The position numbers and the translations under genes were made by a program. From positions 71,843 to 135,842 of the forward strand of contig NZ_JBHSUL010000012.1 in NCBI RefSeq assembly GCF_042660675.1: DNA of 64,000 nt, in the 5' to 3' direction. The notes beneath the pieces were generated by a model. That model saw only the letters and a program-made list of their open reading frames with translations, did not search any database and was not told where the DNA came from. Below, one piece after another: positions 1 through 8,869 of the stretch. Every line of letters begins with the position of its first letter. The stretch's first letter is position 1. This DNA comes from Marinilactibacillus sp042660675. Lineage in GTDB: Bacteria > Bacillota > Bacilli > Lactobacillales > Carnobacteriaceae_A.

Positions 1-402
1 TCGAGCTGCAACAGCTGGATTAAAGTAATTTTTACCAATTCCGCCGTTGAGTTGTTTTACAATTACAATGGCAAATACTGACCCCAATACAACCGTCCAA
101 AGTGGCGCTGTCACAGGCAAGCTCAATCCTACCAGCATACCCGTAACGCCTGCACTCAAGTCATTAATTTTGACTTGCTGGTAACGAATTCTTTGATAAG
201 CGTATTCACTTAACACTGCCGACCCAATACCTACAGCTACCATTAAAAGAACTTGCAGTCCAAAGAAAAAAGTAGCAGCAATCATAGGTGGTATAAGTGC
301 AATCATCACTTGTCCCATTATCCACGCTGATGTGCGTTTAGAGCGAACATGCGGTGAAGGTCCTACTTGAAGTTTCCCTTGAACGTCCATTGTTTGCGCC
401 AT
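1..402 (-). CDS. rnfD: RnfD, membrane subunit of Rnf ion-translocating ferredoxin:NAD oxidoreductase (3' part beyond window)
   Basis: Only the first 134 codons lie in the window; the frame runs open off the left edge. The start is ATG at 402, six bases after the rnfC stop. The N-terminus carries the family's SPH signature (GPSPHVRSKRT) followed by hydrophobic segments, and the visible part ends in GGIGKNYFNPAVAAR, which resembles the Asn-Pro-containing motif of RnfD/NqrB. In this family a Thr further on carries covalent FMN; that site is outside the window. RnfD with RnfC forms part of the membrane complex that couples ferredoxin oxidation, NAD reduction and Na+ or H+ movement. Co-transcription with rnfC is inferred from the short spacing. 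Confidence 0.85.
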   Translation of the reverse strand, partial: MAQTMDVQGKLQVGPSPHVRSKRTSAWIMGQVMIALIPPMIAATFFFGLQVLLMVAVGIGSAVLSEYAYQRIRYQQVKINDLSAGVTGMLVGLSLPVTAPLWTVVLGSVFAIVIVKQLNGGIGKNYFNPAVAAR

Positions 403-408
403 AACTGT

Positions 409-1734
409 CTACCCCGCTTCCTGTTCTTTGATTGCAGCTTTAGCAGCACGAATATTATCTAACAGTGGAATTTTTGATGGACAAATAAATGAGCAGTTCC
501 CACATTCAATACAATCCATCGCACCTAGTTCTTTTGCTTTCTGCAGATTTCCTCGATCAAATGCATCACTGATCAATATAGGCTGTAAACTGACCGGACA
601 AACATTCAGACATTCTGAACACATGATACAATCTTTTTCTTCACCTTCATCTGCTTCTGCTGGAGTTAGAACTGTGATTGCTGTCGTACCTTTGATGATC
701 GAAATGCCTAAATCAGATACAGGTTTCCCCATCATAGGTCCTCCAGACAAAACTTTTCCTGGTACTTCAGAAAAACCTCCGCAGTCTTCAATCAAGGAAT
801 CCATTGGCGTACCGATTTTCACAAGTAGATTCTTTGGTTCTTTGATTGGCGTACCTGAAACGGAAACGACTCTTTGAGTTAGTGGTTCGCCATATTCGCA
901 TGCTCGGTAACAAGCGCGAAGTGTAGAGGTATTCATGACCACACAACGAACTTCCGCTGGTAATCCACCTGGAGGCACTTCTCTACCTGTCATCGTTTGT
1001 ATCAAGTTCTTTTCTGACCCTTGTGGATACATGGTTTTTAAAGGCTGAACAATTACGTCGCGGTAATTTTTTGTCGCTTCTTCCATTGCTTTTAATGCAT
1101 TTGGTTTATTGTCCTCGATCCCTATGTAAACTTTTTTAAGTTTAGGGAACAACTTTCTAATGACATTGATTCCGCTAACGATTTCATCAGAATATTCAAC
1201 CATCACTCGATTGTCTGAAGTTGAATAAGGCTCACACTCCGCACCATTAATAATCAAAGTATCAATTGTCATTCCTGGTGGCGGACTCAATTTTACTGCC
1301 GTTGGAAAGGTTGCTCCACCCATTCCTACGATTCCTGCTTTACGAACCGTTTCAATAATTTCATCATCTGTCATATCCATTGATCTACCTGGTTCCACGA
1401 TCGGTTCATCTTTTGTATACTCGAAGTCATTTTTAATAATCACTGAATCGATGTCTCCACCTGTTGAAGGTCTCTTTTCAACTGCAATCACTTCTCCTGA
1501 TACAGAAGAATAAATATTGGCAGAAATAAATCCCCCAGCTTCAGCAATCATTTGACCCACTTTAACTTTATCGCCAACTTCCACAATCGGTTTAGCAGGT
1601 GCTCCGATGTGCATAGATACTGGAAAAATCAAGACTTTAGGAACGGTCGCGTCTACAATTGGGAGTTTCCTGGTTCTGTCTTTTTTCTCTTCAGGATGTG
1701 ATCCACCCTGTTTTCTCATAAAAGAAAACTGCAT
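409..1734 (-). CDS. rnfC: RnfC, NADH/FeS subunit of Rnf complex
   Basis: 441 aa. Near the C-terminus are two ferredoxin-type motifs, CIMCSECLNVCP and CIECGNCSFICP, expected to bind two [4Fe-4S] clusters. The middle contains the Rossmann-like NADH/FMN region (GMGGATFPTAVKLSPP, INGAECEPY) typical of RnfC and complex I NuoF-like domains. The N-terminal GGSHPEEKK resembles the usual RnfC GGxHP start. RnfC is the cytoplasmic subunit that exchanges electrons with NAD(H). AGAGAGGAAG precedes the ATG. It is the first gene of a leftward operon continuing with rnfD. The other subunits (usually G, E, A, B) would be past the left edge. Confidence 0.93.
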   Translation of the reverse strand: MQFSFMRKQGGSHPEEKKDRTRKLPIVDATVPKVLIFPVSMHIGAPAKPIVEVGDKVKVGQMIAEAGGFISANIYSSVSGEVIAVEKRPSTGGDIDSVIIKNDFEYTKDEPIVEPGRSMDMTDDEIIETVRKAGIVGMGGATFPTAVKLSPPPGMTIDTLIINGAECEPYSTSDNRVMVEYSDEIVSGINVIRKLFPKLKKVYIGIEDNKPNALKAMEEATKNYRDVIVQPLKTMYPQGSEKNLIQTMTGREVPPGGLPAEVRCVVMNTSTLRACYRACEYGEPLTQRVVSVSGTPIKEPKNLLVKIGTPMDSLIEDCGGFSEVPGKVLSGGPMMGKPVSDLGISIIKGTTAITVLTPAEADEGEEKDCIMCSECLNVCPVSLQPILISDAFDRGNLQKAKELGAMDCIECGNCSFICPSKIPLLDNIRAAKAAIKEQEAG

Positions 1735-1937
1735 TTCGATCTTCCTCTCTATTTGATGATTTTCAAGTCAATGTTGTCTTAGTTTTAGTCTAACTTCTTG
1801 ATAAATAAGAATCTTTTCTAGAATAGTATGATTATTTCATTTTAATAATTATAATTTAAATAGTCTTAATTTAATTATACAGAATTCCTTAATAATATAA
1901 AAGCATTTTCATTTATGGTTTTAGATATCGTTTATAG

Positions 1938-1966
1938 TTAACTTTGTAGCCTATATTTAGTATGAT
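1938..1966 (+). promoter_or_regulatory. Probable sigma-A promoter of the MgtC-family gene
   Basis: TTAACT at 1938-1943 and TATGAT at 1961-1966 are separated by exactly 17 bases and lie 45 bases before the ATG. They match the -35 and -10 consensus at 4/6 and 5/6 positions. The region around 1740-1935 is very AT-rich and also has to hold the leftward rnf promoter, which I could not fix. Confidence 0.5.
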
Positions 1967-2010
1967 AGAGCTATTATAAAGGACGATTTGGGCTGAGGAG
2001 GTTGATCGTT

Positions 2011-2724
2011 ATGGTATTTACAAATATGGAATTGCTATTGAGACTCTTAATCGCTGCTTCTTTAGGTGGAATCATTGGGTATGAACGAGAATTAAAAGGA
2101 CGCGATGCGGGGATACGTACCCATACACTCGTTAGTTTAGGCGCTGCCATTATTACACTAACCCAATTAGAAGCTAGTCAATGGGTCATAGAATTTGCTA
2201 GAGATAACACAGACCTCGCACCAATTGTCACAACCGATATTACTCGACTGACAGCACAAATTGTTAATGGGATTGGATTTTTAGGTGCTGGTACGATTAT
2301 TGTGAGCAAACGAAGCGTTACTGGCCTAACAACAGCTGCTTCTATCTGGGCGGTGGCTAGTTTAGGAATTTCCGCGGGTATGGGTTATTACTTTATGGCC
2401 ATTTCCAGCACTCTGATTATGTTACTCGTTTTAAGAACTGTCAAAAGTGTATTTAAGATTGAACGGACAAAACAATTAGAAATTCGCTATGTAAATAGAG
2501 AGCAAACATTAAGTTACTTGGAAACGTGTTTCAAAGAACATCATATCAGCGTTGTTTCGACTGATCATTCCATAACATATCACGATGATGGCACGTCTGT
2601 TTGCCGAGATTTATATACACTTCATCTCCCGATAAATTTTAATATGATGAAATTCATTGCTATCCTTGGGGAAAATAAGAATATCTTTGAAATCAATACG
2701 ATTAAAACAACCTTGGATAATTAA
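2011..2724 (+). CDS. MgtC/SapB family membrane protein
   Basis: 237 aa. The N-terminal half contains the MgtC signature GGIIGYERELKGRDAGIRTH and four hydrophobic segments (about residues 5-20, 38-52, 75-120 and 128-145). The soluble C-terminal half, about 90 residues, has an ACT-like look. MgtC proteins are linked in other bacteria to Mg2+ limitation, acid tolerance and control of F-type ATPase. The precise role in Gram-positives is open. The ATG at 2011 was preferred over an in-frame TTG at 2002: GAGGAG ends 10 bases before the ATG but abuts the TTG. The gene stands alone, flanked by a bidirectional terminator. Confidence 0.85.
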   Translation: MVFTNMELLLRLLIAASLGGIIGYERELKGRDAGIRTHTLVSLGAAIITLTQLEASQWVIEFARDNTDLAPIVTTDITRLTAQIVNGIGFLGAGTIIVSKRSVTGLTTAASIWAVASLGISAGMGYYFMAISSTLIMLLVLRTVKSVFKIERTKQLEIRYVNREQTLSYLETCFKEHHISVVSTDHSITYHDDGTSVCRDLYTLHLPINFNMMKFIAILGENKNIFEINTIKTTLDN

Positions 2725-2765
2725 TCTTGAACAATCAAATTTATTTATTTAAATATATCGATACA

Positions 2766-2808
2766 AAAAGAGCGAAACCTGGGAATTCAGATTTCGCTCT
2801 TCTTGTTT
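2766..2808. terminator. Bidirectional terminator between mgtC-like gene and ABC exporter
   Basis: Perfect 10-bp stem AAGAGCGAAA / TTTCGCTCTT (2768-2777 with 2792-2801), with an A-run on the left and a T-rich right flank. It serves both convergent genes. Confidence 0.88.
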
Positions 2809-4559
2809 TATTTAAATTGTGATTCATGTAGTCTATAGTAATAGCCTTTTTCTTTCATTAGCTCATCATGATTTCCGACTTCTACTACACTCCCTTTATC
2901 CATAACTAAGATAACATCTGCTTCTCGAATAGTTGAAAGTCTATGAGCAATGACAAAACTTGTTCTTCCATCCATCATTTTCAAGAAAGCTGTTTGAATT
3001 CTAATCTCAGTCAGTGTATCTACAGAACTCGTTGCTTCATCCAAAATCAGCATCGGTGGATCTGCTAGCATAACTCTTGCAATAGTTAGTAATTGCTGCT
3101 GACCAGTCGAAAGAGAAATGCCTTTGTTCCCTAATTTCGTATCATAGCCTTTAGGGAGACGTTCGATAAAGGAATGCGCATAAGCAGATTTGGCCGCTTC
3201 AATAATCTCTTCGTCCGTAGCATTTGGTTTACCGTAGCGAATGTTTTCTTTCACGGTTCCGTTGAACAGCCAAGTATCTTGAAGAACCATACCAAAGCTC
3301 GTTCTCAAGCTATCACGAGTATACTTCGTACTATCTACACCATCAATTTCAATCGTTCCTTTATCTAATTCGTAAAAACGCATAAGAAGGTTGATCAACG
3401 TCGATTTCCCTGCTCCGGTTTGTCCTACGATGGCAACCGTTTCTCCAGGTTCAACTGAAATCGTTAAATATTCAATCAAGGTTGTCTTAGGATCATAAGA
3501 GAATGAAACATCTTTGAAATCTACTTTACCCTGAGGTTTATCTAAAACAATCGCATCTGACTCATCTTGTCTTTCAACAGGCGTATCAATGATCTTAAAG
3601 ATTCTACTTAGTCCTGCTATAGCTGTTTGAACTTGCGTCATAATACCTGAAATTTCAATAAACGGTTTTGAAAATTGAGAAGAATAAATGACGAAACTTG
3701 AAATCGTACCGATTGTCACAGACCCAGTTCCATTAATCACCAGTACCCCACCAACAACACCAATCAACAAATACGCTACATGATCGATAAAACGACTTGC
3801 AGGGTTGGTTACAGAAGAAGTGAACTGTGCTTTTTGGCCCCAGTTATATAGGTCCAAATTCATCCCTTGGAACGTCTTTTCCATTTCAGCTTCATAACTA
3901 AAAGCTTTAACGACTTTCTGTCCTGTAATCATTTCAGAAGCATATCCAGATAAATCCCCTAGAATATTTTGCTGTTTCGTGAAATACTTCTGAGAATATT
4001 TCGCTACTAACCATCCTACCAAGAAGAATAGGGGTGTAATAAGCACAATGACTAGGGTTAGGATTGGGCTTAGATATAACATAAAGCCTAATGAAGCTAA
4101 AATGATAATAACACCCGTAAACAAATTACTTAAAATCAGTACCAAAGCTTCTGATAAACTTTCCAAGTCATTTGTGAAACGACTAACGACGTTCCCATGG
4201 CTTGTACGGTCAAAAAAACTTAAGGGAAGCTGATTCAGTTTGTAGAATGTATCGATCCGTAAATCTCTAACAATTTTAAATGAAACTTGATTAGATAAGA
4301 CTCTTACTAGCCACTGAGATAATACGGTCACTAGATAAGCGACGCCTAACCAGATTAATACACGATATAAAGCACTGAACTCTACTTCTCCTGCGCCTAC
4401 AAGTGTATCAATACTAAGTCCAATCAAATAAGTCGACGCTACCGTTCCGACTCCTGAAACAATCCCGAAGACTAAAGCAACAATCGCGATAACCTTATAA
4501 TTTTTCAAATACACCATTAATCTTTTTAAGTCTGAAGGATGAATTTTTTTCTTTTTCAT
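2808..4559 (-). CDS. Heterodimeric ABC exporter, catalytic-site half (BmrD/LmrD/TM288-like)
   Basis: 583 aa. An N-terminal six-helix exporter domain (about 22-310) is followed by an ATPase domain. Walker A is GQTGAGKST (379-387), Walker B is LILDE with catalytic Glu508, and the switch His is in VIAHRLS. The signature motif is altered to LSTGQ (483-487). Heterodimeric exporters such as BmrCD, LmrCD and TM287/288 pair one complete and one degenerate ATP site. This subunit gives the working Walker motifs. Its ATG overlaps the partner's stop by 4 bp, so the two are translationally coupled. The substrate is unknown; multidrug or envelope-related export is plausible. Confidence 0.9.
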   Translation of the reverse strand: MKKKKIHPSDLKRLMVYLKNYKVIAIVALVFGIVSGVGTVASTYLIGLSIDTLVGAGEVEFSALYRVLIWLGVAYLVTVLSQWLVRVLSNQVSFKIVRDLRIDTFYKLNQLPLSFFDRTSHGNVVSRFTNDLESLSEALVLILSNLFTGVIIILASLGFMLYLSPILTLVIVLITPLFFLVGWLVAKYSQKYFTKQQNILGDLSGYASEMITGQKVVKAFSYEAEMEKTFQGMNLDLYNWGQKAQFTSSVTNPASRFIDHVAYLLIGVVGGVLVINGTGSVTIGTISSFVIYSSQFSKPFIEISGIMTQVQTAIAGLSRIFKIIDTPVERQDESDAIVLDKPQGKVDFKDVSFSYDPKTTLIEYLTISVEPGETVAIVGQTGAGKSTLINLLMRFYELDKGTIEIDGVDSTKYTRDSLRTSFGMVLQDTWLFNGTVKENIRYGKPNATDEEIIEAAKSAYAHSFIERLPKGYDTKLGNKGISLSTGQQQLLTIARVMLADPPMLILDEATSSVDTLTEIRIQTAFLKMMDGRTSFVIAHRLSTIREADVILVMDKGSVVEVGNHDELMKEKGYYYRLHESQFK

Positions 4560-6313
4560 ATTTTTTCTTCCTCCTCCAATATTGTCGACGACGGGTCTGT
4601 TTGAGATTTATAGATTTCTTTATAGGTATCAGAACTTTCAAGTAAGGATTCGTGTGTTCCGCTACCCTCTAATTGACCATTGTTCATTACAAGAATCTGG
4701 TCAGCTGATTGAATCGAGCTAATTCTCTGAGAAACAATAATGATAGTTGCGTCTTTAATGCCTTTCAGACTTTCACGTAAGTTATAATCTGTTTCATAAT
4801 CTAATGCACTTAATGAATCATCTAGGATAACGATTTTGGGTTTAGAAACCAATGCTCTGGCAATCGTCAGTCTTTGCTGCTGTCCACCAGAAAAGTTTTT
4901 ACCATTTTCTGATACAGGTGACTCCAAGCCGTTTGGCATCCCTTTTACAAAATCTTCCATTTGAGCAATCCGCAATGCATCATATAATTCTTCATCAGTT
5001 GCGTCTCTCTTACCCCATCTAAGGTTTTCAGCAATGGTACCACTGAATAAGGTGTTTCTTTGAGGTACAAAACCTATCAGATTTCTGAGTTCCTTTAACT
5101 GGAAGTGTGTAACATTTTCATCGTAGACAGAAATTTTTCCTTTTGTTGCATCGTAGAAACGTGGAATCAAATTGATTAGTGTACTCTTACCACTACCTGT
5201 AGGACCTGTAATTCCAAGAACTTTCCCAATGGGTACAGAAAAATCAATATCTGAAAGTGCATCAGCTGCATCTTCATCATAATCAAACGACACATGGTCA
5301 AATCTGATTGCTGTCTGAGGTTTATCTTGAACGTCTTCTAAAGTATAGGTTCCAGTAGAATTTTCGATAGTAACCGTCGCATCCAGTACTTCATTGATTC
5401 TTGAAGCGGATGCCTGTGATTTTGTAAAAATCACGACTAAGTTTGCTACAACAATCAAAGCTAGAAGCATTTGATTCATGTAATTGATTAAAGCTAAAAC
5501 TTCACCTTGGAACAAAGCGCCATTATTTGTCTGAATCGCTCCGATGTATAGAATAACCATAATCCCGATATTCATAACAAAGGTTGTCGCCGGTGTCATT
5601 AAAGCAGACAAATTATTTACAAGAATATTGGCTTTAGATAATTGCTCACTGTTTTCAGTTGAACGTTTCGCTTCATATCGTCTTCTGGCGAACGAACGAA
5701 TCACTCGTACACCACTCATATTTTCACTAACAGTCTGAGCCATTTGATCCAACTTCGATTGTACTTTTTTATACAAAGGCACAGTGATCCACATAATAAT
5801 TCCTAAAATAACAGCAAAAATAGGCAGCAGTACTGTAAACACCAACGCCAATCTCGGACTGATATAAACTGCCATAATAATCGATCCTACACTTAAGAAC
5901 GGTGCTCTAATGACTAGACGGATCAACATTGCCAGAGCTAGTTGAAGCTGGTTGACATCATTTGTCACTCGTGTAATCAATGTTGAAGATCCAAAGTCAT
6001 CAATTTCCTTGTGAGAGAATGTATTGATTTTTTTAATCATTACTTCTCGTAGTTCTGTACCAAAACTTTGCGAAGCGATTGATGAAGAATATTGACAGGC
6101 CATAGCAAAGGCGAATCCAACTACAGAAAGTATGAGCATTAGTCCACCCACTCTAATTACGTAATCTGTATCTCCAGCATTAATCCCTTTATCAATCAGT
6201 CTTGCTAATAAAATAGGCAGAAATAATTCAAATACTGCTTCCAATAATTTAGCTATCGCGCCCAAGTATGCATACATCTGGTTCTTTTTGGCGTATTTAA
6301 GTAATCTTATCAA
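4556..6313 (-). CDS. Heterodimeric ABC exporter, degenerate-site half (BmrC/LmrC/TM287-like)
   Basis: 585 aa. A transmembrane exporter domain (about 15-300) precedes the ATPase. Walker A is intact (GPTGSGKST from 370) and the signature is canonical (FSGGQQQRL). Walker B ends ILDD, with Asp499 in place of the catalytic Glu, and the switch His is replaced by Gln (VSQRIS). These changes complement those in the downstream partner, giving one functional and one degenerate nucleotide site. The start is TTG at 6313 preceded by AAGGGG; no ATG fits the conserved N-terminus. A LysR gene lies directly upstream on the same strand and could be its regulator. Confidence 0.9.
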   Translation of the reverse strand: MIRLLKYAKKNQMYAYLGAIAKLLEAVFELFLPILLARLIDKGINAGDTDYVIRVGGLMLILSVVGFAFAMACQYSSSIASQSFGTELREVMIKKINTFSHKEIDDFGSSTLITRVTNDVNQLQLALAMLIRLVIRAPFLSVGSIIMAVYISPRLALVFTVLLPIFAVILGIIMWITVPLYKKVQSKLDQMAQTVSENMSGVRVIRSFARRRYEAKRSTENSEQLSKANILVNNLSALMTPATTFVMNIGIMVILYIGAIQTNNGALFQGEVLALINYMNQMLLALIVVANLVVIFTKSQASASRINEVLDATVTIENSTGTYTLEDVQDKPQTAIRFDHVSFDYDEDAADALSDIDFSVPIGKVLGITGPTGSGKSTLINLIPRFYDATKGKISVYDENVTHFQLKELRNLIGFVPQRNTLFSGTIAENLRWGKRDATDEELYDALRIAQMEDFVKGMPNGLESPVSENGKNFSGGQQQRLTIARALVSKPKIVILDDSLSALDYETDYNLRESLKGIKDATIIIVSQRISSIQSADQILVMNNGQLEGSGTHESLLESSDTYKEIYKSQTDPSSTILEEEEKI

Positions 6314-6408
6314 GATAAATTGAGCCCCTTTTTTTAGTTTCCGTTCTTTCTCACTCTTTTGAGTGTAAACTAGTTCACTTATACGAACAAATACATTATA
6401 AATCTGTA

Positions 6409-6429
6409 AGTATACCTATAACAGTATAC
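6409..6429. promoter_or_regulatory. Paired GTATAC palindromes upstream of the ABC exporter
   Basis: Two AGTATAC heptamers at 6409-6415 and 6423-6429, 14 bases apart, lie in the 137-bp gap before the exporter. A TATAAT on the minus strand (6395-6400) sits just downstream of them. They could be an operator, but no convincing -35 was found. Confidence 0.3.
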
Positions 6430-6450
6430 TAACCTAGATTCTATACTAAT

Positions 6451-7332
6451 TTATATGGATTCGATAGATTTTGCAAATGATTCGATAAATTCCAGTACAA
6501 GAGGTATATGCTGACGATCACTTTTCCAAACGACTGCCATTTGAGTTTGAAGCTCTTTGTCATCAATTTCTTTGTACGTCATTTCTAATTTGTCTTGAGC
6601 AGTTAAAGCGGATAAGGGAACAATGCCGATACCAAAACCAGATTTTGTCCAGTTTAATGTCGTTCTTGCATCGTCATTTCTACATTTAATCGAAGGCGTG
6701 ATTTGTTCTTTTTCAAAAGCATCATGAATTAATTGTTCAAATCGTCTGTAGATGATTAATGGTTGATCATATAATTCAATGAGTTCGATTAAATTTTTGT
6801 GTTTCCCGTGGTGCTGTCCTTCTGGGAAAACAGCTACAATCGGCTCGGACTTTGCATATCGGATTTCTAACCCACTCTTTTTAAATGGTGTTCTAACAAT
6901 TCCAACATCAATCACACCTTTTTCAAGCATCTCGATTACTTCATAACTATTACCTTCATGGATATCGAATTGAATATTTGGATATCGACTAGCAAAGGAT
7001 AAGATAGACTGGTCTGGAATGACGGTACTAGATGAAGATATGGTTCCGATTGATAATGTTCCTACATTTCCTTTTTTAAATAGTTCCATTTCTCGATTCG
7101 TAGCGGTTGTCAGAGAAAAAATTTGTTCAGCTCTTTGCTTCAGTAATTCTCCTGCTGGCGTCAAGGTGATTTTTCTTGAACCTCTTTTCATTAATTGTAC
7201 TCCGAGGTCTTCTTCAAGTAAGCGAAGCTGATAACTTAACGGCGGCTGTGCTATATGAAGTTTCTTTGCCGCGGCTGTGATCTGGCCTTCTTCTACTATC
7301 GTAAGAAAATATTCTAATTGTTTCAAATTCAT
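6451..7332 (-). CDS. LysR-family transcriptional regulator
   Basis: 293 aa. The N-terminal winged helix-turn-helix (about 1-60) is classic for the family: MNLKQLEYFLTIVEEGQ, then AAAKKLHIAQPPLSYQLRLLEEDLG. It is followed by a two-lobed periplasmic-binding-like effector domain (about 90-290). LysR proteins usually respond to a small molecule and regulate a neighbouring gene. Candidates here are the ABC exporter downstream on the same strand and the small gene divergently transcribed at 7532. The effector cannot be read from sequence. Confidence 0.9.
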   Translation of the reverse strand: MNLKQLEYFLTIVEEGQITAAAKKLHIAQPPLSYQLRLLEEDLGVQLMKRGSRKITLTPAGELLKQRAEQIFSLTTATNREMELFKKGNVGTLSIGTISSSSTVIPDQSILSFASRYPNIQFDIHEGNSYEVIEMLEKGVIDVGIVRTPFKKSGLEIRYAKSEPIVAVFPEGQHHGKHKNLIELIELYDQPLIIYRRFEQLIHDAFEKEQITPSIKCRNDDARTTLNWTKSGFGIGIVPLSALTAQDKLEMTYKEIDDKELQTQMAVVWKSDRQHIPLVLEFIESFAKSIESI

Positions 7333-7402
7333 GGACCCATCTCATTTCTTTAGGATTGACTGTAGATTATTCAAAGCACATCTGTTGAGTAAACCTTCAA
7401 CC

Positions 7403-7432
7403 ATTATAACGAAACTATTGAATTGAGCACAA
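7403..7432 (-). promoter_or_regulatory. Candidate promoter of the LysR gene
   Basis: On the minus strand a perfect TATAAT (7403-7408) follows a weak -35, TTGTGC (7427-7432), with an 18-base spacer, 71 bases before the start codon. The same gap must carry the divergent promoter for the 84-aa gene. Confidence 0.45.
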
Positions 7433-7531
7433 CCATTGTCTTTTAAATCTACTAACACAATCTTATTAGTTTAATTTTATACAGATTATGTATAAAATAA
7501 ACGTAACCATAGTTGAAAGGAGGAGTTTACT

Positions 7532-7786
7532 ATGTCTACTGATAAAGCACCTTTCCCTTTGATTAATACTGTTCAATCCGGTCTTGGTACGATGGATTTT
7601 GAAGTCAAAAACGGCGAAGTTGAGTCTGTTCAAAAAATCGTTATTGAAGAAGAAAATGTTGTGTTCTATGTACTACCTAATGACATTTTCCTTTACTCAC
7701 ATCCTTTATCTACAGGAAGAGAATGGCATTCAAATGGCGCAATCTCTTTAAACGAAGAAGATAAATTGGTTATTGAGCTCGTTTAA
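7532..7786 (+). CDS. Hypothetical 84-aa protein divergent from LysR
   Basis: Not recognised. The 84-residue acidic, soluble-looking protein has no membrane segment, cysteine or obvious motif. It reads like a small all-beta fold, with alternating hydrophobic strands around IVIEEENVVFYVLP and DKLVIELV. It is very likely real: AAAGGAGGAG lies 7 bases before the ATG and a strong terminator follows. It forms a single-gene transcript divergent from the LysR regulator, so it may be that regulator's target. No function is assigned. Confidence 0.75.
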   Translation: MSTDKAPFPLINTVQSGLGTMDFEVKNGEVESVQKIVIEEENVVFYVLPNDIFLYSHPLSTGREWHSNGAISLNEEDKLVIELV

Positions 7787-7810
7787 CAGTCTACCTATAG
7801 AATACTTTTA

Positions 7811-7847
7811 AAGCAGTCGAGATGTTTTTATCTCGACTGCTTTTTTA
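7811..7847 (+). terminator. Rho-independent terminator of the 84-aa gene
   Basis: Perfect 12-bp stem AAGCAGTCGAGA / TCTCGACTGCTT (7811-7822 with 7831-7842), followed by a T-run. Confidence 0.93.
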
Positions 7848-7899
7848 TTATATATCTAACCTGAGAACTCTCAGAATTAATTATTTTTTTCTGTTCCTA

Positions 7900-8535
7900 T
7901 TAAGGTTTTTTAGAGTCGAATATCCGACAATCCTTCCATTGTTCCCGCGACTTTATATATAAATATCCATTTACGATTAACGCTAAAGGAAAGAAATACC
8001 ACATAAATCCTCTAGCAAGTGCGAAAGGTGTTTCGAATAAAAAGGAAAACCAGAACGATACCCCTTCTTGTTGCCATAATCCGGGTGTGTAATATAATGA
8101 TTTAGGATTTAGACTAGCTTCAATATTTGATGAATCAAATAGTACAATTGACGTGAAGAGTAATGTTATAAATGAATAAGAAAGATACTGCATTGTTCTT
8201 TTATATCTTAAGGCTTTAGACTGTTGATCCGAAAAAATATCCAATTCACCTTCAAGGTCATCTTTTGTCTCGTCCTTTTTAAAATATTGCTTTCCAGATG
8301 ATTTTGTTCCTGACAAGTGAATCCAACCACTATCTTCAAATAAAGCAATGTAGTCTAAGAAATCTTCTCTGCGGTTAAACGTTCGATAATCTATTCTATA
8401 AATAGTTTCGAGAGTCCTTTCTTTCTTAAAGTTATAACCAAGTTTCTTTTTTTGAAATGCATAACCTTTTGTACTCATTTCTCTTAGCCAATTCTCTTCT
8501 TTAGTAAGATCTATAAATATATTATATTTAATCAT
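7900..8535 (-). CDS. DUF2812 membrane protein
   Basis: 211 aa. The N-terminus (about 1-90) fits the DUF2812 pattern, with YNIFIDLTKEENWLREMSTKGY and then aromatic-rich strands. Two hydrophobic segments follow, about 113-133 and 165-195. DUF2812 proteins are regularly encoded directly after a PadR regulator, as here, where the PadR stop and this start overlap by one base (TAATG). The molecular role is unknown. A link to membrane stress or antimicrobial sensing is sometimes proposed, but nothing here proves it. Confidence 0.82.
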   Translation of the reverse strand: MIKYNIFIDLTKEENWLREMSTKGYAFQKKKLGYNFKKERTLETIYRIDYRTFNRREDFLDYIALFEDSGWIHLSGTKSSGKQYFKKDETKDDLEGELDIFSDQQSKALRYKRTMQYLSYSFITLLFTSIVLFDSSNIEASLNPKSLYYTPGLWQQEGVSFWFSFLFETPFALARGFMWYFFPLALIVNGYLYIKSREQWKDCRIFDSKKP

Positions 8536-8855
8536 TATTCTACCTCCTTAGCAATAGCCTCCGTTATTTTGACCATATGTATCATTCTATTAAAATCAGC
8601 CTCTAGAAGTTCTTTCCCTTTTTTAGTAATCACGTAGGTTTTTCTTCTTTTATCTTCGCTTACAGTTGGTGCAATTAATTTTGATTTGAGCAAATTATCT
8701 AACGCACCGTAAAGCGTACCGGCTGCCATTTTCACTTGACCTTCACTCAGTTCTTCTATCTTTTGCATAATCAAATATCCATGGGCAGGTTTCCATAACG
8801 TTAGTAAAATATAATAGACCGTTTCTGTTAATGGTAAATTTGAGTTTCGTTTCAT
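8535..8855 (-). CDS. PadR-family transcriptional regulator
   Basis: 106 aa, the size of the short PadR-s2 class. The winged helix is recognisable: LPLTETVYYILLTLWKPAHG, then MAAGTLYGALDNLLKSKLI and the wing KRRKTYVITKKGKELLE. A C-terminal helix (about 88-106) would dimerise. PadR repressors commonly autoregulate. Two near-identical dyads at its own promoter (8870-8915) support this. It is co-transcribed with the DUF2812 gene. Confidence 0.9.
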   Translation of the reverse strand: MKRNSNLPLTETVYYILLTLWKPAHGYLIMQKIEELSEGQVKMAAGTLYGALDNLLKSKLIAPTVSEDKRRKTYVITKKGKELLEADFNRMIHMVKITEAIAKEVE

Positions 8856-8869
8856 ATCGCATCCCCTTT

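Noticed and set aside
2002..2010. TTG start for the MgtC-family gene
   Set aside because: The Shine-Dalgarno GAGGAG abuts it; the ATG at 2011 has normal spacing.
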